DNA of 7,291 nt from Gallionella sp. (GCA_004298605.1 SCPW01000265.1:1-7291); one strand, 5' to 3'; shown: positions 1-5,851, numbered from the stretch's first letter. Numbers and translations: made by a program. Notes: generated by a model not told the origin, from the letters alone.

Positions 1-153
1 GTGCAACTGAACGCCGGTGCCGCAATTTACGTGTCGGGGCTGGCTGCCACGCTCAAGGAGGGCGTCGCCAAAGCTGATGGGGTAATTGCCAGCGGCGCGG
101 CAAAAACCAAGCTGGATCAGCTTATCTCGTTGAGTAATTCCAGTTCCATTTAA
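1..153 (+). CDS. trpD: Anthranilate phosphoribosyltransferase, C-terminal end (partial)
   Basis: This is the last 50 codons of a gene that begins left of the window; the initial gtg is an internal valine, not a start. The reading frame ends in TAA. The segment LNAGAAIYVSGLAATLKEG followed by GVIASGAAKTKLDQLI matches the conserved end of TrpD, where NAGAAL-like, LKEG and SGxAxxKLDxL motifs form the last helices of the alpha/beta domain. TrpD transfers the phosphoribosyl group of PRPP to anthranilate in tryptophan synthesis and acts in the cytoplasm. The catalytic residues lie upstream and are not visible. In many betaproteobacteria trpC follows trpD directly. Here a palindrome and a convergent gene follow instead, so trpD seems to be the last gene of its transcript. 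The family assignment is strong despite the short piece. Confidence 0.9.
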   Translation: MQLNAGAAIYVSGLAATLKEGVAKADGVIASGAAKTKLDQLISLSNSSSI

Positions 154-178
154 CGAGCCCCAAGGGTTAAACAACTTG

Positions 179-206
179 GTAGGGGCGCGATTCATCGCGC
201 CCCTAC
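179..206. repeat. GTAG-capped perfect palindrome (REP-like, possible bidirectional terminator)
   Basis: A perfect 12-bp inverted repeat (GTAGGGGCGCGA and its complement) surrounds a 4-base TTCA loop. It starts 25 bases after the trpD stop and ends 28 bases before the stop of the convergent gene at 235. No T-tract follows on either strand, so it is not a textbook intrinsic terminator, but the GC-rich stem could still stall or protect both transcripts. Both ends carry GTAG/CTAC, the tetranucleotide typical of REP elements mobilised by RAYT-type Y1 transposases (known of the family). Membership in that class is inferred from one copy. A weaker stem, CCAAG (160-164) with CTTGG (175-179), lies next to it. 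Confidence 0.65.
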
Positions 207-234
207 GTTAATCCGGGATGCCCTGTTCCGGCGA

Positions 235-717
235 TTACCGCGAGCCGGCGGCTGTCGGCGGAGCGGCATTGAAAGCGGCTACCGGATCAGACACGACCCC
301 ATTTTTTGCGAGAATGTCTTTCTGCAAGCCGATAAACACCTTGTTGGCTTTCGAGTATGCCTGTGCGGCTATTTCAACCGCCTTGAAGCCATCGGCATTT
401 GTGTTGCCTGATAACTCCACGGCAGATTTCGAATCCTGCCATAGTCTGTAAGCATTGGCGGTTTCATCCCTTCTTTTTGCCAGCTCATCCTGCTGTCTTC
501 CGGCAAGCGCAACTATTTGGGCGTATTTTTTGGCTTCCGCCGCGAGTTTCTGCTCGGTGTTTTTCTGGATCATTTTTTCCAGCGCAAGCGACTGTGTCAT
601 GCCCGGCGCCGCATCATCGATTTTTTGCCCGGCAAGCGGTGCGCCCGCGATTGCAACGGATGAAAAAAGCGATAAAAGTCCTGCAACTGCAAAAAGAAGG
701 TGGGGTTCGGTCTTCAT
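235..717 (-). CDS. Small exported helical protein of unknown function
   Basis: I do not recognise a family for this 160-residue protein. Residues 1-24 look like a Sec signal peptide: a short start with one lysine, a hydrophobic core (LLFAVAGLLSLFSSVAIA) and an AIA cleavage site before GAP. The mature part, about 40-140, is rich in Ala, Lys, Glu and Gln (EKMIQKNTEQKLAAEAKKYA, then QQDELAKRRDE) and should form long amphipathic or coiled-coil helices. A short Ala/Pro tail follows. There are no cysteines and no catalytic motif, so a periplasmic structural or binding role is more likely than an enzyme. The start is supported by AGGAG 8 bases upstream of the ATG (within 723-730). A 27-codon ORF lies 23 bases upstream on the same strand and may be co-transcribed. 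The stop faces trpD across the palindrome at 179-206. The signal peptide, Shine-Dalgarno site and length make it a believable gene. Confidence 0.8.
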   Translation of the reverse strand: MKTEPHLLFAVAGLLSLFSSVAIAGAPLAGQKIDDAAPGMTQSLALEKMIQKNTEQKLAAEAKKYAQIVALAGRQQDELAKRRDETANAYRLWQDSKSAVELSGNTNADGFKAVEIAAQAYSKANKVFIGLQKDILAKNGVVSDPVAAFNAAPPTAAGSR

Positions 718-722
718 TGTAA

Positions 723-730
723 GAGCTCCT
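723..730 (-). promoter_or_regulatory. Ribosome binding site of the exported protein gene
   Basis: On the minus strand AGGAGCTC precedes the ATG at 717, with 8 bases between AGGAG and the start. This near-consensus site fixes the start of the signal-peptide protein at its first ATG. Confidence 0.75.
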
Positions 731-740
731 ATGGATAAAA

Positions 741-824
741 TTAATGGGTTTCTACGACTACGTTATGGCTTTGTTGTTCCAGACTGCTGTACCGCAAAGC
801 GGCAGATTGCCGGGTAAACTCCAT
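741..824 (-). CDS. 27-residue small ORF with very strong Shine-Dalgarno (leader peptide or gene remnant)
   Basis: An ATG at 824 opens a 27-codon frame ending in TAA at 741. The Shine-Dalgarno is among the best in the window: AAGGAGGAG (827-835) ends two bases before the ATG, and the AGGAGG core is well placed. The peptide starts MEFTRQSAALRYSSLEQQ and ends in VVVETH. It has no signal peptide or membrane segment. It lies 23 bases upstream of the start at 717, so the two could be translated from one mRNA. It may be a genuine small protein, a leader peptide that influences translation of the exported protein, or the surviving 5' end of a longer gene that now stops early. The sequence alone does not decide between these. 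One copy of a 17-base repeat (787-803) lies inside it. Confidence 0.35.
   Translation of the reverse strand: MEFTRQSAALRYSSLEQQSHNVVVETH
787..803 (+). repeat. 17-base imperfect direct repeat, copy 1
   Basis: CTGTACCGCAAAGCGGC matches the copy at 956-972 in 15 of 17 positions (GC against AG in the middle). This copy is inside the small ORF. The spacing between the copies is 169 bases. Confidence 0.4.
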
Positions 825-849
825 TTCTCCTCCTTCCGCGCATTATTTT

Positions 850-977
850 CATCGCCTGAGGCGTTATCCGGCCCATCGGTTCGTGCCGGTTTTGGGTTAA
901 CATTCGCGCCTTCCGAGGTTACCTCTCCCGGGCAATCGCCCCCGACCGGGACGCACTGTACCAGAAAGCGGCGTCCC
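850..977 (-). other. Hairpin-rich untranslated leader upstream of the small ORF
   Basis: The region 825-1098 has no convincing gene. On the minus strand it holds five consecutive stem-loops: GGGACGC (977-971) with GCGTCCC (954-948); GGGC/GCCC in 941-930 around a 4-base loop; GAGG/CCTC in 925-915; CCGGC (889-885) with GCCGG (872-868); and CGCC/GGCG in 863-853 around TGA. They precede the strong ribosome binding site of the small ORF, so they would lie in its 5' leader if transcription starts upstream. I could not match the string to a riboswitch class I know, and I see no clear sigma-70 promoter. GC-rich DNA yields short hairpins by chance, so a structured regulatory RNA is only a possibility. 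The part at 978-1098 shows nothing definite. Confidence 0.25.
956..972 (+). repeat. 17-base imperfect direct repeat, copy 2
   Basis: CTGTACCAGAAAGCGGC is the second copy. It falls almost wholly in the loop of the 7-bp stem at 948-977. It could be a duplicated protein-binding site, a footprint of local duplication, or chance. Confidence 0.4.
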
Positions 978-1098
978 TTCAATATTGAGCCGATGTGTGG
1001 CGGAAGAAAAAATCGAATGGCAAAACACGGCGGACGAATGGTCGAAAAACGGGAATGAAAGGTATTTTCCTTCGATCTATTTGAACCTGCCGTATCCT

Positions 1099-2664
1099 TT
1101 AAATCAGCCTGTCCAACGTAGCCGCACCCGATACAGGCGTTACCGCAGCCAGCTCGTCCGCGCCCAGCGGCTGCGCCGTTTCGATCTGGTGTTGCAGGAC
1201 GCGCAAATCCGCCTCTGAAGCATCTTTGCCCTGTGCGGCGCGCAGGCTGACGCGCTTGCGCAGCGTGTCATGGTCGGCCCGAATATCCAGTATTCGGAAA
1301 CGCGCGCCGCGCCGTTGCGCGATCTCGCGGAACAGGTCGCGTTGCGGGCGTTCAAGAAAAGCCGCATCGACGATCACCGGCCAGCCCGCGTCCAGTAACC
1401 CCTCCGCCAAGCGCGCCAAGTGGTCGTAGGTGCGGCGACCGATTTCTGGCGCATACAGCCCTTTTCCCACTTCGCTGCCGCTGCGCGCCGGAGCGTCCAG
1501 CCCGGCCAAGCGTTTGCGCTCGACATCGGAACGCAGGCGGATCATTCCCTGTTCCTGCAGCAGCGTCTGGGTGAGCGTGGTTTTGCCGGAGCCGGACAGG
1601 CCGTGGGTAATCCAGAGTTGCGCCGGCGTATTTTGCGATAGCCGCCCGGCCAGTTGCAGATAGGCGCGAACCTCGGCGCGGCCCGAATCGCCGCCACCGG
1701 GTTGCCCGGCGCGCAACGCGGCCACCTTGGCGCGCACCAGGGCGCGGTACACGGCGTAATAGCGCAGCAGCGCCATACCGGCGTAGTCGCCGCTGGCTTC
1801 CAGCCAGGCGTTGAGAAAGCGCAGCGCCAGGTTGCTGTGCCTGCGGTGCAGCAAATCCATGAAACAGAAGGCAACTTCGGAGATGACATCAATCCAGCGC
1901 AGCGCCGTATTGAATTCGATGCAGTCAAAAATCAGCAGTTGCCCGTTTACCCAGGCCAGATTGCCCAGATGCAGGTCGCCATGGCATTCGCGTATCCAGC
2001 CATTGCGCTTGCGCTCGATCAGCAGGGGCGCGAGGCGTGCATGTTCGGCGGAGCTCCAGCTTTGCAGTCTTGCCAGAAGCCGATTTTCCGCTGGTTCGTC
2101 CAACCGGATGGCCAGGAGTTGAAAATTTTCTGAGACGGGCCGGGCTATCGTATCCGGCTCGCCCCACGGGCTGTCTGCGGGCGCGGAGGGGCAGCCGGTG
2201 AGGTGGAAATGCGCCATGCGTGCGGCGAGCTGGTCTATCTGCGCAATGCCCAGTTCGCCGCGTTCATCCAGGCGATCCAGCGTGGCATCGGGCGGGAACT
2301 GGCGCATTTTCACGGCGTACTCGATGGCTTCGCCCCGGCCGTCGAGGCGCGGCGCCTCCGGGCTGCCAGTGATGGCAACCACGCCGAGATACATTTCTGC
2401 CGCCAGCCGCCGGTTCAAACGCACTTCGTCGTCGCAAGCCAGCCTGCGCAGCTCCAGTGTGCTGAAATCCAGAAAACCAAGATTCAGCGGTTTTTTAATC
2501 TTGTAGGCATAGCCGCCGGTGAGCAGCACCCAAGAAATATGCGTTTCAATTAACTGCACCTGCGCCACCGGATGGTCATAGCAGGCCGGGTCGCCCAGCG
2601 CGCGGATGAGCGGCGGCAGCTTTGTTTGATCGGTCGTTGGCACAGTGTGCTGTGGCATGGACAT
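1099..2664 (-). CDS. Fused APH-like phosphotransferase / P-loop kinase (AAA family ATPase)
   Basis: This 521-residue protein joins two nucleotide-binding domains. Residues about 15-340 resemble the aminoglycoside-phosphotransferase-like fold (COG2187 type). They show a lysine-rich N-lobe strand (YKIKKPLNLGFLDF, 54-67), the catalytic loop HGDLHLGN (228-235, D230) and a metal-binding FD (246-247) in IFDCIEFN. Residues about 350-515 are a P-loop kinase (COG0645, AAA_33 type) with Walker A GLSGSGKTT (355-363), RSDVERKRL (378-386, where D380 is expected near the substrate) and IVDAAFLE (431-438) as the Walker B region. The two-domain architecture is widespread in proteobacteria, but the substrates are unknown. 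Genome annotations often call it aminoglycoside phosphotransferase, and there is no sign here of a real resistance role. Its ATG directly follows the TGA of the SDR gene, with no good Shine-Dalgarno, so translational coupling is likely. A second ATG two codons in (2658) is an alternative start. Confidence 0.92.
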   Translation of the reverse strand: MSMPQHTVPTTDQTKLPPLIRALGDPACYDHPVAQVQLIETHISWVLLTGGYAYKIKKPLNLGFLDFSTLELRRLACDDEVRLNRRLAAEMYLGVVAITGSPEAPRLDGRGEAIEYAVKMRQFPPDATLDRLDERGELGIAQIDQLAARMAHFHLTGCPSAPADSPWGEPDTIARPVSENFQLLAIRLDEPAENRLLARLQSWSSAEHARLAPLLIERKRNGWIRECHGDLHLGNLAWVNGQLLIFDCIEFNTALRWIDVISEVAFCFMDLLHRRHSNLALRFLNAWLEASGDYAGMALLRYYAVYRALVRAKVAALRAGQPGGGDSGRAEVRAYLQLAGRLSQNTPAQLWITHGLSGSGKTTLTQTLLQEQGMIRLRSDVERKRLAGLDAPARSGSEVGKGLYAPEIGRRTYDHLARLAEGLLDAGWPVIVDAAFLERPQRDLFREIAQRRGARFRILDIRADHDTLRKRVSLRAAQGKDASEADLRVLQHQIETAQPLGADELAAVTPVSGAATLDRLI

Positions 2665-3576
2665 TCAAACCGTATTTTTCGGGGATGAACTTGCGGCAAG
2701 CATATCCGCCACCGTCGGATAACGCAGCTCGACCTTCAATTCCCGCTTCATGCGCTGATTGGTCAGCCGCCGCGATTCGCCCATGAACGACAGCAGCGTC
2801 TCCGGCAATACGCGCTGTGCCTCGGCGCGGCTGATGCGCGGCACATGCGGCAGGCCAAACGCATCCGCCACGCGGTCAAAATATTCGCCCATTTTAAGAT
2901 GGCTGTCATCGCTGGCGTGATACACGCGGCACGTTTTTGCGCGCCGCAGAGCCGCGACGCTGATGCGCGCCAGATCGTCGGCATGAATGTGGTTGGTGTA
3001 GCTGTCCTCTCTGTCGGCGATGGCCGGTGTGCCTTGCCGCAAGCGGCCCAGCGGCAGGCGGTCGGCGGCGTAAATGCCGGGGGCGCGCAAAATTGCGGCC
3101 TTCACGCCATTGCGCATCGCCCAGTTGCGGATTTGTGTTTCGGCGTCTACGCGCCGTTGCGCGCGCGGTGTTTTTGCGTTCAACGGGTACGTTTCGCTTA
3201 CCCACGCGCCGCCGCAATCGCCGTACACGCCGCTGGTGCTGATGTATACCAGCCGCTCCGGCAGCGCGCCTTGCGACAAGGCAGCCAACAGGTTGCGTGT
3301 GCGAGTGTCGATACCCAGCCCCTCCCGGCCTCCCCTTGTCGTGTGAGGCGTAGAGGGTGGCGGCGCGAAGTGCAGCACCGCATCGGCCAATCCGGCGATG
3401 CGCGCGAGGCTGGCGCGGTTATCCAGATCGCCCGGCAGCGGCATTACGCCAAGCGCGCGCAATTCCTCGTGTCTGGCCGGGTTGCGTACCAAGGCAAACA
3501 CGCGGTAGCGTCGCGCCAACAAGGGAATGGCGCGCAGCGCGACATCGCCGCAGCCGATAATGAGCAAGCGTTTCAT
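2665..3576 (-). CDS. Atypical SDR, NAD(P)-binding epimerase/dehydratase-like protein (YeeZ-like)
   Basis: This 303-residue Rossmann-fold protein starts MKRLLIIGCGDVALR, with the nucleotide-binding loop at 7-13 as GCGDVA rather than the full GxxGxxG. LVRNP (29-33) follows strand 2, where an arginine often favours NADP. YISTSGVYGD (111-120) holds the expected active-site serine region. The classical YxxxK is absent: the corresponding stretch reads AKTPRAQRRVDAE (134-146). LRAPGIYA (163-170) and TNHIHADDLA (194-203) are hallmarks of the extended/atypical SDR group that includes E. coli YeeZ. The substrate is unknown, and catalysis by the usual Tyr-Lys mechanism looks unlikely. The start at 3576 matches where the family begins (strand beta-1). 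The open frame continues to ATGs at 3627 and 3630, where GAAAGG gives a better ribosome site, so the start is less certain than the family. It is probably co-transcribed with the kinase fusion downstream. Confidence 0.88.
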   Translation of the reverse strand: MKRLLIIGCGDVALRAIPLLARRYRVFALVRNPARHEELRALGVMPLPGDLDNRASLARIAGLADAVLHFAPPPSTPHTTRGGREGLGIDTRTRNLLAALSQGALPERLVYISTSGVYGDCGGAWVSETYPLNAKTPRAQRRVDAETQIRNWAMRNGVKAAILRAPGIYAADRLPLGRLRQGTPAIADREDSYTNHIHADDLARISVAALRRAKTCRVYHASDDSHLKMGEYFDRVADAFGLPHVPRISRAEAQRVLPETLLSFMGESRRLTNQRMKRELKVELRYPTVADMLAASSSPKNTV

Positions 3577-3628
3577 GCGCCGATTATGCGTTAAAATTCG
3601 CGCCTTCGCGCACACTGCAAGTTTCATC
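3577..3628. promoter_or_regulatory. 52-bp divergent intergenic region between SDR and reductase genes
   Basis: The start codons of two divergent genes are only 52 bases apart, so promoters for both must be inside it or within the opposite gene. TAAAAT (3592-3597) is a possible -10 for the + strand gene, and CATAAT (minus, 3588-3583) for the other, but neither has a recognisable -35 at the right distance. Neither start has a strong Shine-Dalgarno in this gap. This is a weak promoter assignment. Confidence 0.3.
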
Positions 3629-4642
3629 ATGACCTTTCAAATCACTATTCGGCCGAGCGGCCACAGCTTTTCCATCGAAGAGCACGAATCTATCCTCGAA
3701 GCCGCGCTCAGGCATGGCTACACGCTGCCCTATAGCTGCCGCGATGGCGTGTGCGGCGCGTGCAAAGGGAAAGTGGTGCAGGGCCGGGTGGACTACGGCA
3801 GGTATCTGGACAGCGCGCTGACGGATGCCGAAAAAGCTGCGGGTATGGCACTGTTCTGTTGCGCCAAGCCGCGCTCCGATCTGATCGTGGAGAGCCGCGA
3901 AGTGACTGCGGCCAATGATATTCCGGTCAAGACCATGCCGTGCCGCGTGCAAAAGATGGATAAGCTCGCGGAGGATGTCATGGCGCTGCAACTCAAGCTG
4001 CCCGCCAACGAGCGCCTGCAATTCCTGGCGGGGCAGTACATCAGCATCTTGCTGAAGGATCAAAAGTCGCGCAGTTTTTCGCTGGCGAACGCGCCGCACC
4101 ACGATGAATTTCTCGAACTGCACATCCGCAATATTCCCGGCGGCGCGTTCAGCCAGCACGTGTTCAACGGGATGAAAGAACGCGACATCTTGCGTTTCAA
4201 AGGCCCGCTCGGCACGTTTTTCCTGCGCGAGAATTCGGACAAACCGATCATTTTTGTCGCCAGCGGCACCGGCTTCGCGCCGGTCAAGGCCATCATCGAG
4301 CACGCGCTGTATGCCGGGGTGAAACGCCCGATGCACTTCTATTGGGGCGGGCGCAAGCTGGCAGATTTGTACATGCTGGACCAGGCCAGGCTATGGGAAA
4401 GCAGCGGCGTCAAATTCACCCCGGTGCTTTCCGATGCGTTGCCGGAGGATGATTGGCGGGGGCACACCGGGTTTGTACACCAAGCGGTGCTGGATGATTA
4501 CAGCGATCTATCCGCGCACGAAGTGTATGTCTGCGGTGCGCCGGTGGTGGTAGAGGCGGCACACAACGACTTCACCGCTCAACGCGGCTTGCCTGACGAG
4601 GCGTTCTTCTCGGATGCGTTTACGTTCACCCCTAAAGCGTGA
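3629..4642 (+). CDS. 2Fe-2S/FAD/NAD(P)H oxidoreductase (AscD/RfbI-like, 'CDP-6-deoxy-glucoseen reductase' family)
   Basis: This is a 337-residue single-chain electron transfer protein. Residues 1-92 are a plant-type ferredoxin domain with cluster ligands C37, C42 and C45 (SCRDGVCGACKG) and C77 in LFCCAKP. Residues about 100-200 are the FAD-binding barrel with RSFSLAN (148-154), the RxYS-like flavin motif. Residues about 203-335 are the NAD(P)-binding domain with GTGFAP (213-218), FYWGGR (237-242) and VYVCGAP (299-305). Electrons should pass from NAD(P)H through FAD to the 2Fe-2S cluster. The family is named after AscD/RfbI of dideoxysugar synthesis, but no sugar gene is nearby. In this setting it more likely serves another acceptor, such as an oxygenase or other redox partner, so I give no symbol. 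The ATG at 3629 is chosen because the ferredoxin fold begins MTFQITIRP. An in-frame extension back to 3527 would lie inside the divergent SDR gene. The 337-residue length is normal for the family. Confidence 0.9.
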   Translation: MTFQITIRPSGHSFSIEEHESILEAALRHGYTLPYSCRDGVCGACKGKVVQGRVDYGRYLDSALTDAEKAAGMALFCCAKPRSDLIVESREVTAANDIPVKTMPCRVQKMDKLAEDVMALQLKLPANERLQFLAGQYISILLKDQKSRSFSLANAPHHDEFLELHIRNIPGGAFSQHVFNGMKERDILRFKGPLGTFFLRENSDKPIIFVASGTGFAPVKAIIEHALYAGVKRPMHFYWGGRKLADLYMLDQARLWESSGVKFTPVLSDALPEDDWRGHTGFVHQAVLDDYSDLSAHEVYVCGAPVVVEAAHNDFTAQRGLPDEAFFSDAFTFTPKA

Positions 4643-4679
4643 AATGTGAAACGTAGAGCCGCTTCTTCGTTTCACATTT
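4642..4679. terminator. Bidirectional stem-loop between convergent reductase and hemY genes
   Basis: AAATGTGAAACG (4642-4653) pairs perfectly with CGTTTCACATTT (4668-4679) around a 14-base loop. The stem includes the last base of the reductase TGA and the last base of the hemY TAA, leaving almost no free space between the two genes. Its AT-rich outer base gives short T-runs on leaving either gene (TTTT at 4677-4680 on +), fitting a shared bidirectional terminator. The stem is only moderately GC-rich. Confidence 0.7.
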
Positions 4680-5851
4680 TACTGTTTCGCCACCGCCATC
4701 GCGCGCTGATAATATCTGAACGCCTCTTCGGGTTTGCCCAGTTGCTCCGCGAGCTGGCCGAGCGCGGTATAGGCCGCGTGGCCGGGGGATACGCTGATGC
4801 TGGCATCCAGATAGTTTTGCGCCTTGCCCCATAGCTTCTGGTGCAAGCACAGTTTGCCCAGTGCGAGCAGCAATCCGGCATCGTCCTTGTGCTGGTTGAG
4901 CCACTTTTCGGCTTGCTCGATTTGGGTTATTCCATCTGTCGACAGACAATCGCCGTACAGCGCGACCAGCTCGCTGTCCCATTGCGCATTCAAGCTGTCG
5001 GAGAGCAGTTGCTGCGCGGGTGCGCAACCGCCGTGCCGGATCAGCGCGCGCGCGGCAGTGGCGGCGATCATGCCGCGCCGCTTGAAGTCGGCGGGGATGT
5101 TTTTCAGGCAGGCGGACAATCCCGCAAGGTCTTCCTGCTGGCGGATTTTTTCCAGCCAGGCTTGCTGGCGGAATTGCGCCGCCGACACCGCGTCGATGGA
5201 TTCGCGCTTTTCCAACTGCCCGATGACGTTCAATACCTCGTCCCAGTTGCCCGCCTGTTGCTGCGCCTTGAGTTCCAGCGACAACGCGCCGGGATGCCCC
5301 TTGACGCCGCTGTCGCGCAGTTCCTGCAACGCCTTCAGCGCCCCGTGCGGGTCGCGCTGGTCGAGCATGAATTTGGTGGCCGCCATCAGGCGCATGGTGT
5401 GATCGCCAACCGCCTCGCCCCCGGTGGCCGCGAGATAGGTATCGCGTTTTTCATATTCGCGTAATTCGTGCGCCGAACGCGCCGCGATGATGGGGTGAAA
5501 GGCGGAAGTGTCGCCCAATTCCATCGCGTGCGCGGCAGCCTTTTCAGCCGCCGCATAGCGCCCCTCGAAGAATGCGCCGAGCGCTTCGTCCAGCAGCCCG
5601 CGCGCCTTGGACTGCGCACGCTCCAGGCGGAATTTCCGCACAAATTCCGGAAGCTGCAGGGCGGCGAGCACCAGGCGCACCAGCCCGTAGCCAAATATAA
5701 AAGCGAGCAGCAGCAGGCTGATGAACAGGGTGAGAGACAACTCGATGCGATACGGCGGATACACCAGCAGCAGGTAGGCGGGGTTGTGCGATGCGGCAGT
5801 CAGCGCTGCCGCCGCCGCGAACAGCACCAGCACCCAGACCAGATACTTCAT
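4679..5851 (-). CDS. hemY: HemY, TPR-containing inner membrane protein of the heme cluster
   Basis: This is a 390-residue membrane-anchored protein. Two N-terminal hydrophobic segments (about 3-20 and 38-64) form a hairpin in the inner membrane. The rest is helical repeat, with TPR-like signatures such as LLDEALGAFFEGRYAAAEK (87-105) and, near the end, AYTALGQLAEQLGKPEEAFRYYQRA. Length and architecture match proteobacterial HemY (about 400 residues), which is unrelated to the Gram-positive protoporphyrinogen oxidase also called HemY. Its exact role is unproven; work on E. coli suggests it helps heme or tetrapyrrole biosynthesis as an accessory protein. The ATG overlaps the hemX stop by four bases (ATGA), so translation is probably coupled. 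It is the last gene of the hem operon here, ending in the stem-loop shared with the convergent reductase. Confidence 0.95.
   Translation of the reverse strand: MKYLVWVLVLFAAAAALTAASHNPAYLLLVYPPYRIELSLTLFISLLLLAFIFGYGLVRLVLAALQLPEFVRKFRLERAQSKARGLLDEALGAFFEGRYAAAEKAAAHAMELGDTSAFHPIIAARSAHELREYEKRDTYLAATGGEAVGDHTMRLMAATKFMLDQRDPHGALKALQELRDSGVKGHPGALSLELKAQQQAGNWDEVLNVIGQLEKRESIDAVSAAQFRQQAWLEKIRQQEDLAGLSACLKNIPADFKRRGMIAATAARALIRHGGCAPAQQLLSDSLNAQWDSELVALYGDCLSTDGITQIEQAEKWLNQHKDDAGLLLALGKLCLHQKLWGKAQNYLDASISVSPGHAAYTALGQLAEQLGKPEEAFRYYQRAMAVAKQ

Noticed and set aside
850..977. Known riboswitch (c-di-GMP-I, glycine or cobalamin type)
   Set aside because: Fragments such as GGGACGC and GGGAGAG recall these classes, but the conserved cores and their order are absent.
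865..977. Integron attC site
   Set aside because: GTTAAC-like bases are present, but there is no paired core site with the spacing needed, and no integrase or cassette context.
758..982. 74-codon minus-strand frame in the gene-poor region
   Set aside because: It overlaps the strongly primed small ORF in another frame, has no good ribosome site and has an atypical Gly/Pro/Asn composition. The hairpins there fit non-coding DNA better.
744..1058. 104-codon + strand frame in the gene-poor region
   Set aside because: No ribosome site, no domain, and composition unlike neighbouring proteins. It is most likely chance.
1099..2664. Aminoglycoside resistance gene
   Set aside because: Only the fold and the HGDLHLGN motif are shared. 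The two-domain fusion with a P-loop kinase is a widespread chromosomal family with no established resistance role.
2845..3594. 249-codon open frame on the + strand opposite the SDR gene
   Set aside because: It is an antisense shadow of a well-supported gene in GC-rich DNA. The peptide is Ala/Arg/Gln-rich with no domain or signal, and no ribosome site precedes it.
3527..3628. 34-residue N-terminal extension of the reductase
   Set aside because: It lies within the divergent SDR start region and the ferredoxin fold begins at MTFQITIRP. The extension is basic and not ferredoxin-like.
3584..4336. 250-codon open frame on the minus strand opposite the reductase
   Set aside because: It mirrors the codon pattern of the 2Fe-2S reductase, has no recognisable motif and is His/Arg/Ala-rich. 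The reductase has full cofactor motifs.
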